Position numbers and translations under genes: made by a program. This document shows, in pieces, positions 30,621-40,032 of a stretch of 64,000 bases of DNA. A model generated the notes under the pieces. The model was given only the letters and a program-made list of their open reading frames with translations, was not told where the DNA came from and made no database searches. Every line of letters starts with the position of its first letter. Position 1 is the stretch's first letter. This DNA is from Luteimonas viscosa (GTDB lineage: Bacteria > Pseudomonadota > Gammaproteobacteria > Xanthomonadales > Xanthomonadaceae): NCBI RefSeq assembly GCF_008244685.1, contig NZ_VTFT01000001.1:785248-849247 (forward strand). The letters are read 5' to 3'.

Positions 30621-30902
30621 CTAGCGCAACAGTTCGTCGAACTTGCCCGCCCGGTGCAACGCCATCATGTCGTCGTAGCCGCCCACGTGCACCTCGCCGA
30701 TGAAGATCTGCGGCACGGTGCTGCGGCGGCTGCGGGCGACCATCGCTTCGCGCTCGGCCGGATCGAGATCGACGCGGACCTCGTCCCAGCTCAGCCCGCG
30801 GCTGCGGAGGAAGGTTTTCGCGGCCACGCAATAGCCGCAGATCGCGCTGGTGTAGAGCGTGATCGGCGGTTGCGCGGCGGCTGGCGTGGCGTCCTGTCCC
30901 AT
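30621..30902 (-). CDS. grxC: Glutaredoxin 3 (GrxC)
   Basis: A 93-residue dithiol glutaredoxin. The active site is C22-G-Y-C25 after ITLYTSAI, followed by the glutathione-binding STVPQIFIGEVHVGGYDDM. It reduces protein disulfides and mixed glutathione disulfides. I chose MGQDATPAAAQPP as start; the frame stays open far upstream antisense to the protease gene but has no homology there. It is divergent from the bepA-like gene. Confidence 0.93.
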   Translation of the reverse strand: MGQDATPAAAQPPITLYTSAICGYCVAAKTFLRSRGLSWDEVRVDLDPAEREAMVARSRRSTVPQIFIGEVHVGGYDDMMALHRAGKFDELLR

Positions 30903-31058
30903 GCTGGGGAACCCGGGTTGCGGTATGGGGTCGAATGGTGGGCTCCCGCCTTCGGCTTTTCCACCCTCACGCGCGAAACGCTGCGGCCGATTAACATCGG
31001 ATTCACTCGTTCGGTGGGACGGCCCCTCATGCTTGGCCCACTTTCCGGAAGATCCTCC

Positions 31059-32720
31059 ATGCGCCTGCGCCCCGCCCGCCACGCCACCGTGCTGCTGACC
31101 GCCCTGCTGGTCCTGCTGGTCGCCAGCGTCTGCGCGCCGGCGCAGGAGAACCGGCTTCCGGACATCGGCTCGTCCGCCGGCAGCGTGCTCGGGCCCGCGC
31201 AACAGGCCGAATACGGCCGGATGCTGCTGGCGCAGCTGCGCCACTATGACTACGTGCTGGAGGATCCCCTGGTCGACGGCTGGCTGCAGGCCACCGGCAA
31301 CCGCCTCGCCGCGGCCAGCGACGATCCGGAGCAGCGCTTCACCTTCTTCATGATGAAGGACCGCAGCATCAACGCCTTCGCCACCCTGGGCGGCTACATC
31401 GGCATGAATGCCGGACTGGTGCTGGCGGCCGAAACGGAGGACGAAGTCGCCGCGGTGCTCGGCCACGAGGTCGCGCACGTCACCCAGGCCCACGTGCTGC
31501 GCGGCGTCGAGCGCGCCCAGCGCGACAGCATCCCGATCCTGCTGGCGATGCTCGGCGCGATCGCGATCGCGCAATCGGCCGGCGGCAACTCCTCCGACGA
31601 CGCGGCGATGGCGGCGATGGCAAGTGCCCAGGGCCTGATGGCGCAACGTCAGATCAACTACACGCGTTCCAACGAGTCCGAGGCCGACCGCATCGGCATC
31701 CGCACGCTGTCGCGCAGCGGCTACGAGCCCGAGGCGATGGCCAGCATGTTCGAGCGCATGCATGCGGTCTCGCGCACCAACCAGGGCGGCGAGCGCGAAC
31801 GACTGCCCGACTACCTGAGGAGCCACCCGGTCACGACCACCCGCATCAGCGAGGCCAAGGACCGCGCCGAGCGGCTCTCGGGCGGCACCGTCGTGGGAAC
31901 CGTCTCGACGCCCGAAGCGTCGCGGACGCAGCGGGTGACGATCGACGGGGTGGCGGTGCCCGAGGGGCTGCGCCTGATCGACAACCCGCTGCTGCCCTCC
32001 ACCCTGAGCCTGGGCGGCGGCCTGGACGCGGGCGAGAGCCGCGAATTCGGCTGGGCACGCGAGCGCCTGCGGGTGCTCAGCGCCAACACGCCCGAAGCCG
32101 CGATCCGGGAATACGACAGCATCGCCAGAAGCGGGCCGCTCGACGATGCGCAGCGCTACGGGCTGGCGGTGGCCTACCTGCGCGCGGGCCGTGGCGCGGA
32201 AGCGGCGACCCACCTGGCCGGTTTGCTCGAACGCCATCCGGGCGACCTGTGGCTGGGCATCGGCCTCGCCGAGGCGGACGCGCATGCCGGGCGCGCCGCG
32301 GCCGCGGACCGGCGGTTCGAGGCGTTGCTGGAGCGGATGCCGCGCAATCCCGCGGTCGCCCTGGGCTATGCCGACGTGCTGGTCGCGCGCAACACCCCGC
32401 AAGCCGGTCGCCGCGCCCAGGAGGTGCTGCGTCCGCTGCTGTTCGCGAGCGGCGGCGATCCCGCGTTCCAGCGCACCTTCGCCCGCGCCAGCGAGATCGC
32501 GGGCGATCCGGTGCGGGCCGGCGAGGCCTGGGCCGAGGCCGCATTCCTCGGCGGCCGCGAGGAGCAGGCGCTGGTCCAGCTCAATACGCTGAAGAAGCGC
32601 GACGACCTCGACTACTACGCCCGCGCCAGGATCGACGCCCGCATCGCCGCGATCACCCCGGTGGTACTGGAACTGCGTCGACAGGGCATCCGCGACCCCG
32701 ACCTGCACCGCCGCCGCTGA
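31059..32720 (+). CDS. bepA: BepA-like periplasmic M48 metalloprotease with TPR domain
   Basis: A 553-residue exported protein. The signal peptide (about residues 1-28, ending APAQE) is followed by an M48 domain with HEVAH at 136-140, the same positions as in E. coli BepA, and the third zinc ligand in SNESEADRIG. From about residue 340, TPR-like repeats (YDSIARSGPLDDAQRYGLAV, HLAGLLERHPGDLWLGIGLA) would bind BAM or LptD. BepA monitors outer-membrane protein assembly. GGAAG precedes the start at good distance. It ends 95 bp before phoB. Confidence 0.92.
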   Translation: MRLRPARHATVLLTALLVLLVASVCAPAQENRLPDIGSSAGSVLGPAQQAEYGRMLLAQLRHYDYVLEDPLVDGWLQATGNRLAAASDDPEQRFTFFMMKDRSINAFATLGGYIGMNAGLVLAAETEDEVAAVLGHEVAHVTQAHVLRGVERAQRDSIPILLAMLGAIAIAQSAGGNSSDDAAMAAMASAQGLMAQRQINYTRSNESEADRIGIRTLSRSGYEPEAMASMFERMHAVSRTNQGGERERLPDYLRSHPVTTTRISEAKDRAERLSGGTVVGTVSTPEASRTQRVTIDGVAVPEGLRLIDNPLLPSTLSLGGGLDAGESREFGWARERLRVLSANTPEAAIREYDSIARSGPLDDAQRYGLAVAYLRAGRGAEAATHLAGLLERHPGDLWLGIGLAEADAHAGRAAAADRRFEALLERMPRNPAVALGYADVLVARNTPQAGRRAQEVLRPLLFASGGDPAFQRTFARASEIAGDPVRAGEAWAEAAFLGGREEQALVQLNTLKKRDDLDYYARARIDARIAAITPVVLELRRQGIRDPDLHRRR

Positions 32721-32744
32721 AGCGGCCCCGGGCGGGCCCGGGCG

Positions 32745-32777
32745 GGTCATATTTCGGTCACAAAACTGTCGTCTAAT
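32745..32777 (+). promoter_or_regulatory. Pho box upstream of phoB (three 11-bp repeats)
   Basis: Three direct 11-bp repeats are seen: GGTCATATTTC, GGTCACAAAAC, TGTCGTCTAAT. Each has a GTCA-like core followed by an AT-rich end, the architecture of PhoB sites (CTGTCAT plus A/T-rich spacer). TCTAAT in the third repeat may serve as -10. It lies 39 bp before the phoB start and implies autoregulation under phosphate limitation. Confidence 0.85.
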
Positions 32778-32815
32778 GCCTGCATCGGCCTCCCGCCGGC
32801 ATCGCAGGACCCCCC

Positions 32816-33505
32816 GTGCAGAAACGCATCCTGATCGTCGACGATGAACCCGCGATCCGCGAGATGGTGGCCTTCGCCCTGCGCAAGGGCGATTTCGAAC
32901 CGGCCCATGCCGGCGACGCCCGCGAGGCGCAGACGTCCATCGCCGACCGCGTGCCCGACCTGATCCTGCTCGACTGGATGCTGCCCGGCACCAGCGGCCT
33001 GGAGCTGGCCCGCCGCTGGCGCAAGGAAACCCTGACCCGCGAGGTGCCGATCATCATGCTCACCGCGCGCGGCGAGGAGAACGACCGGGTCGGCGGGCTC
33101 GAGGCCGGCGTCGACGACTACGTGGTCAAGCCCTTCTCCGCGCGCGAACTGCTGGCGCGCATCCGCGCGGTGATGCGGCGATCGCGCGAGGACGACGAGG
33201 ATGGCAGCGTCACCGTCGGCCGGCTGCGCATCGACGGCGCCGCCCATCGCGTGTTCGCCGGCGACGAGCCGGTGAGCATCGGCCCCACCGAATACCGGCT
33301 GCTGCACTTCTTCATGACCCATCCCGAGCGGGTCTACAGCCGCACGCAACTGCTCGACCACGTGTGGGGCGGCAGCGTCTACGTCGAAGAGCGCACCGTC
33401 GACGTCCACATCCGGCGCCTGCGCAAGACGCTGGAACCGGCGGGCCTGGACGCGATGGTGCAGACCGTGCGCGGCTCGGGCTACCGCTTTTCCGCGGCGG
33501 TGTGA
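32816..33505 (+). CDS. phoB: Phosphate regulon response regulator PhoB
   Basis: A 229-residue OmpR-family regulator starting with GTG. The receiver domain has phosphoacceptor D53 (LLDWMLPG), the acidic pair in IVDDEP, and conserved Lys in VVKPFS. The C-terminal winged helix (about 130-229) ends [14 protein letters not shown] and [10 protein letters not shown]. It activates phosphate-starvation genes together with PhoR. A Pho box precedes it; phoR follows after a 160-bp repeat-filled gap. Confidence 0.95.
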   Translation: MQKRILIVDDEPAIREMVAFALRKGDFEPAHAGDAREAQTSIADRVPDLILLDWMLPGTSGLELARRWRKETLTREVPIIMLTARGEENDRVGGLEAGVDDYVVKPFSARELLARIRAVMRRSREDDEDGSVTVGRLRIDGAAHRVFAGDEPVSIGPTEYRLLHFFMTHPERVYSRTQLLDHVWGGSVYVEERTVDVHIRRLRKTLEPAGLDAMVQTVRGSGYRFSAAV

Positions 33506-33508
33506 ATG

Positions 33509-33659
33509 AGGGCCGTGATTCGTGATACGTGATTGGTGATTCGCAAACCGTGATTCGTGATTCGTGATTGGTGATTCGAAACAGGAAAAGCGGCAAGATC
33601 GACAACTGCGCGAAGACTGCAACCGCTTTTCCAATCACCAATCCACCAATCACGGCCCT
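33509..33659. repeat. Inverted-repeat element with heptamer repeats between phoB and phoR
   Basis: The element is bounded by a perfect 12-bp inverted repeat, AGGGCCGTGATT (33509-33520) and its complement (33648-33659). Inside are tandem heptamers GTGATTC/GTGATTG on the left and their complements on the right, and an inner inverted pair GGAAAAGCGG/CCGCTTTTCC. It fills almost the whole gap and can fold into a long nested hairpin in the phoBR transcript. Confidence 0.85.
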
Positions 33660-33665
33660 TCATCC

Positions 33666-34988
33666 ATGTCTCCAAGTGCCCGCGCCGCGTGGACCCGGAC
33701 CCTCGGCCAGCTCGCGCTGGTGCTGGCGGTCGCGCTGGGGCTCGGCCTGCTGCTGGGCCAGGTGTGGCCGGCGCTCACGCTCGCGGCGCTGGGCGTGGTC
33801 GCGTGGCATTACTGGCGACTGCGCCGCGTGCTGGCGCGCCTGACTTCGCGCCAGCGGCAACCGCTCGCGCGCGGCGAGGGCGTCTGGAACGAGCTCGAGC
33901 GGCAGCTGCGGTCGAACCAGGAGAACATGCGCGGACGCAAGCGCAGGCTGGTGGCGATGCTGCGCGCCTATCGCGCGGTGGCCGCGGCGCTGCCCGACGC
34001 GGTCGTGGTGGTCGAACGCAACAGCCAGCGCGTGCAGTGGTTCAACGAAGCCGCCACCGGCCTGCTCGGCCTGCGCTATCCGCGCGACATCGGCCGGCCC
34101 CTGGGCGAAAGCCTGCACGCGCTGCAGATCGCACGCTGGCTGGCCGCCGGGCGCAACGCCGAACCGCTGCTCGACGCGCCCTCGCCGACCTCCGCGGACA
34201 TCCGCCTGAACCTGCGCCTGATCCCCTATTCCGAGGACCTGTGGCTGGTGGTCGCGCGCGATGTCACCAAGATGATGCGCCTGGAACAGGTCCGCCGCGA
34301 TTTCGTCGCCAACGTCTCGCACGAGTTGCGCACGCCGCTGACCGTGGTCCACGGCTACCTCGACATGCTCGATCCCGACGAACACCCCGAGTGGGCGCCG
34401 ATGCTGGCCGAGATGCAGCTGCAGTCGCAGCGCATGACCCAGCTGGTGGAAGACCTGCTGACGCTGTCGCGGCTGGAGGCGCAGGATGGCATCGACAGCG
34501 AGACCGTGGCGATGGACTCGATGCTGTCCACCCTGCGGCGCGAGGCCGAGGCGCTGAGCCAGGGCCGCCACCTTGTCTCGGCCGAAGACGCCGCCGGGAT
34601 CGACCTCATCGGCTCGACCAAGGAACTGCACAGTGCCTTCTCCAACCTGGTCAGCAATGCCGTGCGCTACACGCCGGCCGGCGGCAGCATCGTGATCCGC
34701 CTCGATCGCGACGGCGAGGGAGTCGCCCTGTCGGTGCGCGACAGCGGCCTGGGGATCCCCGCCTCGCACCTGCCGCGGATCACCGAACGCTTCTACCGGG
34801 TCTCGACCAGCCGCTCGCGCGAGTCCGGCGGGACCGGCCTGGGCCTGGCCATCGTCAAGCACGTGCTGAACCTGCACCACGCGCGCCTGGAGATCGCCAG
34901 CGAAGTCGGGCGCGGCAGCGTCTTCTCCTGCCACTTCGGCCTCGAGCGCGTGCAACCGCGTGACGGCAGGCCGGGAGCGGGCTCGTGA
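33666..34988 (+). CDS. phoR: Phosphate regulon sensor histidine kinase PhoR
   Basis: A 440-residue inner-membrane kinase. Two hydrophobic segments at about residues 13-47 form a hairpin with almost no periplasmic loop, as in PhoR. A PAS-like region follows (about 95-190, ALPDAVVVVERNSQRVQWFNE). The phosphoacceptor is H219 in NVSHELRTPLT; ATP-binding N, G1 and G2 boxes are NLVSNAVRYTP, VRDSGLGI and GGTGLGLAIVKHV. Its stop overlaps the ppk start (GTGA). Confidence 0.94.
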   Translation: MSPSARAAWTRTLGQLALVLAVALGLGLLLGQVWPALTLAALGVVAWHYWRLRRVLARLTSRQRQPLARGEGVWNELERQLRSNQENMRGRKRRLVAMLRAYRAVAAALPDAVVVVERNSQRVQWFNEAATGLLGLRYPRDIGRPLGESLHALQIARWLAAGRNAEPLLDAPSPTSADIRLNLRLIPYSEDLWLVVARDVTKMMRLEQVRRDFVANVSHELRTPLTVVHGYLDMLDPDEHPEWAPMLAEMQLQSQRMTQLVEDLLTLSRLEAQDGIDSETVAMDSMLSTLRREAEALSQGRHLVSAEDAAGIDLIGSTKELHSAFSNLVSNAVRYTPAGGSIVIRLDRDGEGVALSVRDSGLGIPASHLPRITERFYRVSTSRSRESGGTGLGLAIVKHVLNLHHARLEIASEVGRGSVFSCHFGLERVQPRDGRPGAGS

Positions 34989-37153
34989 AGCGGCCCGCCG
35001 ACGGTCAGGCGACGCCCGTCAAGCGCCCGCGCCGCCCCAGGGCGGGCGACGGCGCGCGCAAGTCCGCGGCGCCCGAGGCGCCCACCGCCGGCGACGACGA
35101 TCCGTTGCTGGATCCGGCGCTCTACCTCAACCGCGAGCTGTCGCAGCTCGATTTCAATTTCCGCGTCCTGGCGCAGGCGCTGGACGAGGCGGTGCCGCTG
35201 CTGGAACGGTTGCGCTACCTGTGCATCTCGTGCACCAACCTCGACGAGTTCTTCGAGATCCGCGCCGCCACTGTCCGCCACGCACAGGATTTCGGCACCG
35301 TGCCCACGCCGCCCGACGGCCTCGCGCCGGCCACCGTGCTGCGACGCATCCACGACCGCGCCGCCGAACTGGTGGAGGCGCAGTACCGCTGCTGGAACAA
35401 GGTGCTGCGCCCGGCGCTCACCGGCAGCGGCGTGCGCGTGCTCGGCCGCGCGCAGTGGACCGCACGCCAGAGCCGCTGGCTGCGCGCCTATTTCCGCGAC
35501 GAGATCATGCCGGTGCTCTCGCCGCTGGGCCTCGATCCCGCGCACCCGTTCCCGAAGATCCTCAACAAGTCGCTCAACATCGTCGTCGTGCTCAAGGGGC
35601 GCGACGCCTTCGGCCGGGTCGGCAACCTCGCGATCGTGCGCGCACCGCGCTCGCTGCCACGCATCATCCAGCTGCCCGAGAGCATCTCCGGCGGCGAGTA
35701 CGACTTCGTGTTCCTGTCCTCGGTGCTGTCGGAATTCGTGCATGAGCTGTTCCCCGGGATGGAAGTCAAGGGGGCCTACCAGTTCCGGGTCACGCGCAAC
35801 TCCGAGCTGATCGTCGACGAGGAGGAGGTCGAGAACCTGGCGCTGGCGCTGCGCGACGAGCTGCAGGGACGCGGCTATCTGCGCGCGATGCGGCTGGAGA
35901 TCGCCGCCGACTGCCCCAGGCCGATCGTCCGCTCGCTGCTGCAGAACTTCGAGCTGCCCGAAAACGCGGTCTACCGCATCGACGGGCCGGTCAACCTCAA
36001 CCGCGTGATCCAGGTCTACGACCTGGTGCAGCGTCCGGACCTGAAGTTCCCGCCCTTCCAGCCGCGCCTGCCCAAGCACGGCGACGCGATCTTCGACCTG
36101 GTCGCGCAGGGCGACATGCTGCTGCACCACCCCTTCGACTCCTTCGTCCCCGTGCTCGAGCTGATCAAGCAGGCGGCCGAAGACCCGAACGTGCTCGCGA
36201 TCAAGCAGACGCTGTACCGCACCGGCAAGGACTCGCCGATCGTCGAGCACCTGGTGCAGGCCGCGCGCAACGGCAAGGACGTCACCGTGGTGGTGGAGCT
36301 GCGCGCGCGTTTCGACGAGGAAGCCAACCTCGGCCTGGCCGACCGGCTGCAGGAGGCCGGCGTGCAGGTGGTCTACGGCGTGGTCGGCTACAAGACCCAC
36401 GCCAAGATGCTACTGGTGGTGCGGCGCGAGGGCCGCAAGCTGCGCCGCTACGTGCACCTGGGCACCGGAAACTACCATTCCGGCACCGCGCGCGTGTACA
36501 CCGATTTCGGCCTGATCAGCGCCGATCCGGACATCGGCAACGACGTGCACCTGATCTTCCAGCAGCTGTCGGGCCTGGCGCCGGCGATCTCGCTCAAGCG
36601 CCTGCTGCAGTCGCCCTTCACCCTGCATGCCGGGATCCTGGCGCGGATCGAGCGCGAGACCGCGCACGCGCTCGCCGGACGCCCCGGCCGCATCATCGCC
36701 AAGATGAACGCGCTCAACGAGCCGCAGGTGATGCGCGCGCTGTATGCGGCCTCGCAGGCCGGTGTGTCGATCGACCTGATCGTGCGCGGCGCCTGCTCGC
36801 TGCGCCCGGGCGTGCCGGGCGTGTCGGAGAACATCCGCGTGCGCTCGATCATCGGCCGCTTCCTCGAGCACCACCGCGTGTACTGGTTCGGCAACGACGG
36901 CCAGCCGGAACTGTTCTGCGCCAGCGCCGACTGGCTCGAACGCAACCTGCTGCGGCGCGTGGAGACCTGCTTCCCGGTGCTCGATCCGGAGCTCGCCGCG
37001 CGGGTCAGGGAGGAAGCGCTCGACAACTACCTGGCCGACAACCTCAACGCCTGGGAACTGCACGAGGACGGGGTGTACCGCAAGCTCGTGCCGGAAGGCG
37101 ATACGATGCCGCACTCGGCGCAAGCCTTCCTGCTGGCCAGACTCTGCGGATGA
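34985..37153 (+). CDS. ppk: Polyphosphate kinase 1
   Basis: A 722-residue enzyme that reversibly makes polyphosphate from ATP. A basic, low-complexity N-terminal extension of about 40 residues precedes the family start LYLNRELSQLDFNFRVLAQA. The autophosphorylated histidine is H472 in GYKTHAKMLLVV, followed by YVHLGTGNYHSGTA. The C-terminal phospholipase-D-like domains are complete. The GTG start overlaps the phoR stop and the stop overlaps the ppx start, so phoR, ppk and ppx are probably co-translated under Pho control. Confidence 0.96.
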   Translation: MKRPADGQATPVKRPRRPRAGDGARKSAAPEAPTAGDDDPLLDPALYLNRELSQLDFNFRVLAQALDEAVPLLERLRYLCISCTNLDEFFEIRAATVRHAQDFGTVPTPPDGLAPATVLRRIHDRAAELVEAQYRCWNKVLRPALTGSGVRVLGRAQWTARQSRWLRAYFRDEIMPVLSPLGLDPAHPFPKILNKSLNIVVVLKGRDAFGRVGNLAIVRAPRSLPRIIQLPESISGGEYDFVFLSSVLSEFVHELFPGMEVKGAYQFRVTRNSELIVDEEEVENLALALRDELQGRGYLRAMRLEIAADCPRPIVRSLLQNFELPENAVYRIDGPVNLNRVIQVYDLVQRPDLKFPPFQPRLPKHGDAIFDLVAQGDMLLHHPFDSFVPVLELIKQAAEDPNVLAIKQTLYRTGKDSPIVEHLVQAARNGKDVTVVVELRARFDEEANLGLADRLQEAGVQVVYGVVGYKTHAKMLLVVRREGRKLRRYVHLGTGNYHSGTARVYTDFGLISADPDIGNDVHLIFQQLSGLAPAISLKRLLQSPFTLHAGILARIERETAHALAGRPGRIIAKMNALNEPQVMRALYAASQAGVSIDLIVRGACSLRPGVPGVSENIRVRSIIGRFLEHHRVYWFGNDGQPELFCASADWLERNLLRRVETCFPVLDPELAARVREEALDNYLADNLNAWELHEDGVYRKLVPEGDTMPHSAQAFLLARLCG

Positions 37154-38688
37154 TCGACGCGCTTGCCCGTGCCGGTTCGCTGACCTCGCCCCTGCGCGAC
37201 GGCGACATGCTGGCCGCGATCGACCTGGGCTCCAACAGCTTCCACATGGTGGTCGCCAGCTACACGCTGGGCCAGCTGCGCATCGTCGACCGGCTGCGGG
37301 AAACGGTGCGCATGGCCGAGGGCCTGGATGAGAAGGGTGGCCTGTCGCTGGATGTGCGCCAGCGCGCGCTGGCCTGCCTGGCGCGGTTCGGACAACGCAT
37401 CCGCGACATCCCGCCGCAGCGCGTGCGCGCGCTCGCCACCAACACGGTGCGCCTGCTGGCGGCGCCGCAGGCGTTCCTGGTGCCGGCCGAAACCGCGCTC
37501 GGACACGGCATCGAGGTGATCTCCGGCCGCGAGGAGGCGCGCCTGATCTACCTCGGCGTCGCCCACGCGCAGCCGCCCAAGCCCGGCAGCCTGCGGCTGG
37601 TGGTCGACATCGGCGGCGGTTCCACCGAATGCATCATCGGCCGCGGCTTCCAGGCGATCGAGCGCGAGAGCCTGCAGGTCGGCTGCATCGCCACCACCCG
37701 CCGCTTCTTCGGCAACGGCAAGCTGTCGCGCAAGAAGTGGCGCGAGGCGGTGATCGAGGTCGGTGCCGAGTTCCAGCAGTTCGCCAACGCCTACCGGGCG
37801 CTGGGCTGGGACGAGGCGATCGGCGCATCCGGCACCTGCAAGGCGATCGGCGAGATCTGCGCGGCGATGAAGCTCACCAAGGGCGCAGTGACCGCCGAGG
37901 CGCTGCCGCAGGTGCGCGACCGCCTGCTGCAGGCGGGCAGCATCGCCGCGATCGACCTGCCGGGCCTGTCCGAGGATCGTCGCCCGATCATCACCGGCGG
38001 CATCCTGGTGCTGGAGGCCGCGTTCGGCGCGCTCGGGCTGTCGCGCATGGCGGTGAGCAAGGCGGCCATGCGCGAGGGCGTGCTGTACGACATGCTCGGC
38101 CGCGGCAGCGAGCACGATCCGCGCGAGGCCTCGATCCTCGCGCTGACCCAGCGTTACGGCATCGACGAGGCGCAGGCGGCGCGGGTGGAGGCCACGGCGA
38201 TCCGCCTGTTCGAGCAGGCCGCGCCGGCGTGGAAGCTCGACCCCGACGACCTGCTGATGCTGGCCTGGGGCGCGCGCCTGCACGAGCTGGGACTGGCGAT
38301 CGCGCACAGCCAGTACCAGGTGCACGGCGCCTACGTGATCGAGCATTCCGACATCGCCGGCTTCTCCCGCCAGGAACAGCAGTTCCTCGCCGCGCTGGTG
38401 CGCACCCACCGCCGCAAAATCCCGAAGTCGGCGTTCGATGCCCTGCCCGACCGGCTCCTGGGCGCGGCGCGCCGGACCGCGGCGCTGCTGCGGGTTTCGG
38501 CGCTGCTGCATCGCGCGCGCGACACCGAGGAAATCCCGCGGCTCGACCTCGAGGTGCAGGACAACCGGATGACCCTGCGCCTTGCGCGCCGCTGGCTCGA
38601 GAACCGGCCGCTGCTGCGCGCGGACCTCGAAGGCGAGCCGTCCGACATCGCGCCGCTGGGCGTGCAGCTCGCGATCAGCGTCGACTAG
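37150..38688 (+). CDS. ppx: Exopolyphosphatase (Ppx/GppA family)
   Basis: A 512-residue actin-fold phosphatase that removes terminal phosphates from polyphosphate or hydrolyses pppGpp. Phosphate-binding motifs are AIDLGSNSFHMVVA, ATNTVRLL and VVDIGGGSTECI; the GASGTCKAIGEIC segment follows. The C-terminal part (about 320-512) is the HD-like domain of the long Ppx/GppA form. It starts within the ppk stop (ATGA). Paired ppk and ppx set the polyphosphate level. Confidence 0.94.
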   Translation: MIDALARAGSLTSPLRDGDMLAAIDLGSNSFHMVVASYTLGQLRIVDRLRETVRMAEGLDEKGGLSLDVRQRALACLARFGQRIRDIPPQRVRALATNTVRLLAAPQAFLVPAETALGHGIEVISGREEARLIYLGVAHAQPPKPGSLRLVVDIGGGSTECIIGRGFQAIERESLQVGCIATTRRFFGNGKLSRKKWREAVIEVGAEFQQFANAYRALGWDEAIGASGTCKAIGEICAAMKLTKGAVTAEALPQVRDRLLQAGSIAAIDLPGLSEDRRPIITGGILVLEAAFGALGLSRMAVSKAAMREGVLYDMLGRGSEHDPREASILALTQRYGIDEAQAARVEATAIRLFEQAAPAWKLDPDDLLMLAWGARLHELGLAIAHSQYQVHGAYVIEHSDIAGFSRQEQQFLAALVRTHRRKIPKSAFDALPDRLLGAARRTAALLRVSALLHRARDTEEIPRLDLEVQDNRMTLRLARRWLENRPLLRADLEGEPSDIAPLGVQLAISVD

Positions 38689-38798
38689 AGCGCCGGCCCG
38701 CAACGCGCGATCGCGGCCCTGCGCGCCTCGCGCGGCGGCAACCGTGGCATCCCGGCCGCAACGGGAGCCCGCATGGCGCAAGCGCATGCCATCGAGCA

Positions 38799-38816
38799 CC
38801 GTCATGGCGCGGTCAC
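38799..38816 (+). promoter_or_regulatory. Pho-box-like site upstream of the glycosyltransferase
   Basis: The sequence CCGTCATGGCGCGGTCAC has two GTCA cores 11 bp apart. It shares GTCAT-N4-CGGTCAC exactly with the Pho box of phoB in this window. The spacer is GC-rich rather than AT-rich, so affinity may be lower. It lies 58 bp before the start of the glycosyltransferase, in the 186-bp gap after ppx. Confidence 0.45.
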
Positions 38817-38874
38817 GCGCCTGCCATCCGCGTTTCATGCCCACCGCGCAGCATGTGGCGAACGCGGAGGTCCC

Positions 38875-40032
38875 ATGCACTACGCCATCGTCACCGAAAC
38901 CTACCCGCCCGAGGTCAACGGCGTGGCGCTGACGGTGCAGTCGCTGGAAGGCGGCCTGCGCGCACGCGGGCACGAGGTGTCGCTGGTGCGGCCGCGACAG
39001 GACGGGGCGACGGCCGCCGATCCGGGCGAGACCCTGGTGCGCGGCGTCGCCCTGCCCCGCTATCCCGGCCTGCGCGCGGGCCTGCCCGCCACCGGCACCC
39101 TGGCACGCGCCTGGAGCGACTCGCGCCCGGACGCGGTGTACGTCGCCACCGAAGGCCCGCTGGGCTGGTCGGCGCTGCGCGCGGCGCGGCGGCTCGGGAT
39201 TCCGGTGGCCACCGGCTTCCACACCCGCTTCGACGAGTACATGCGCGACTACGCCATGCCCTGGCTGGAACCGGTGGCGCTGCGCTGGATGCGGCACTTC
39301 CACAACCGCGCCGACGCCACCCTGGTGCCGACCCGGGAACTGGAGTCGTTCCTCGACCGGTCGGGTTTCGAACGCGTGCGCCTGCTGCCGCGAGCGGTCG
39401 ATACGCAGCTGTTCGACCCTGCGCGACGCGACGATGCGCTGCGTGCGGAGCTGGACGTGGGTCCCGGCGCGCCGCTGCTGATCCATGTCGGCCGGATCGC
39501 CGCGGAAAAGAACCTCGCGCTTGCCGTGCGCGGGTTCCGCCGCCTGCAGGCACGACGCCCCGACGCGCGCTATGTGTGGGTCGGCGACGGTCCGATGCGC
39601 GAGGCGCTGCAACGGGACAACCCGGACTTCGTGTTCACCGGCATCGTCCGCGGCGAAGCCCTGGCACGGCTGTTCGCCAGCGCCGACCTGTTCGTGTTCC
39701 CGAGCCGCTCGGAGACCTTCGGCAACGTCACCCTGGAGGCGATGGCCAGCGGCATCGCCACCATCGCCTGGGACTACGGCGCCGCGCGCGAGCACCTGCG
39801 CGACGGCGAACACGGCGCGGCGATCGCGTCCGGCGACGAGGCGACCTTCCTGTCCGCGGTGGAGCGGATCGCCGGCGGCGACGACGCGATGGCGCGGATG
39901 CGCGAGATGGGTGCCGCCGCGCGCGGAGCCGTGCTGGGCCTGTCTCCGCAGCGCGTGGCGCAGGATTTCGACACGCTGCTGTCCGGGTTGTGCAACGGGG
40001 ATCCGGCGAATGTCCGCCGCGCCGCCGCCTAG
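38875..40032 (+). CDS. Glycosyltransferase family 4 protein (alpha-mannosyltransferase-like)
   Basis: A 385-residue GT-B fold enzyme. The N-terminal domain begins YAIVTETYPPEVNGVALTV, and the C-terminal donor-binding domain has HVGRIAAEKNLALAVRGFRR, WVGDGPMREALQ, FVFPSRSETFGNVTLEAMASG and YGAAREHL. It resembles MgtA/PimB-type transferases acting on lipid acceptors; donor and acceptor are unknown. GGAGG precedes the ATG. It overlaps a PAP2 phosphatase gene by 23 bp, and a Pho-box-like site lies upstream, so a role in phosphate-sparing glycolipid synthesis is a reasonable inference. Confidence 0.85.
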   Translation: MHYAIVTETYPPEVNGVALTVQSLEGGLRARGHEVSLVRPRQDGATAADPGETLVRGVALPRYPGLRAGLPATGTLARAWSDSRPDAVYVATEGPLGWSALRAARRLGIPVATGFHTRFDEYMRDYAMPWLEPVALRWMRHFHNRADATLVPTRELESFLDRSGFERVRLLPRAVDTQLFDPARRDDALRAELDVGPGAPLLIHVGRIAAEKNLALAVRGFRRLQARRPDARYVWVGDGPMREALQRDNPDFVFTGIVRGEALARLFASADLFVFPSRSETFGNVTLEAMASGIATIAWDYGAAREHLRDGEHGAAIASGDEATFLSAVERIAGGDDAMARMREMGAAARGAVLGLSPQRVAQDFDTLLSGLCNGDPANVRRAAA

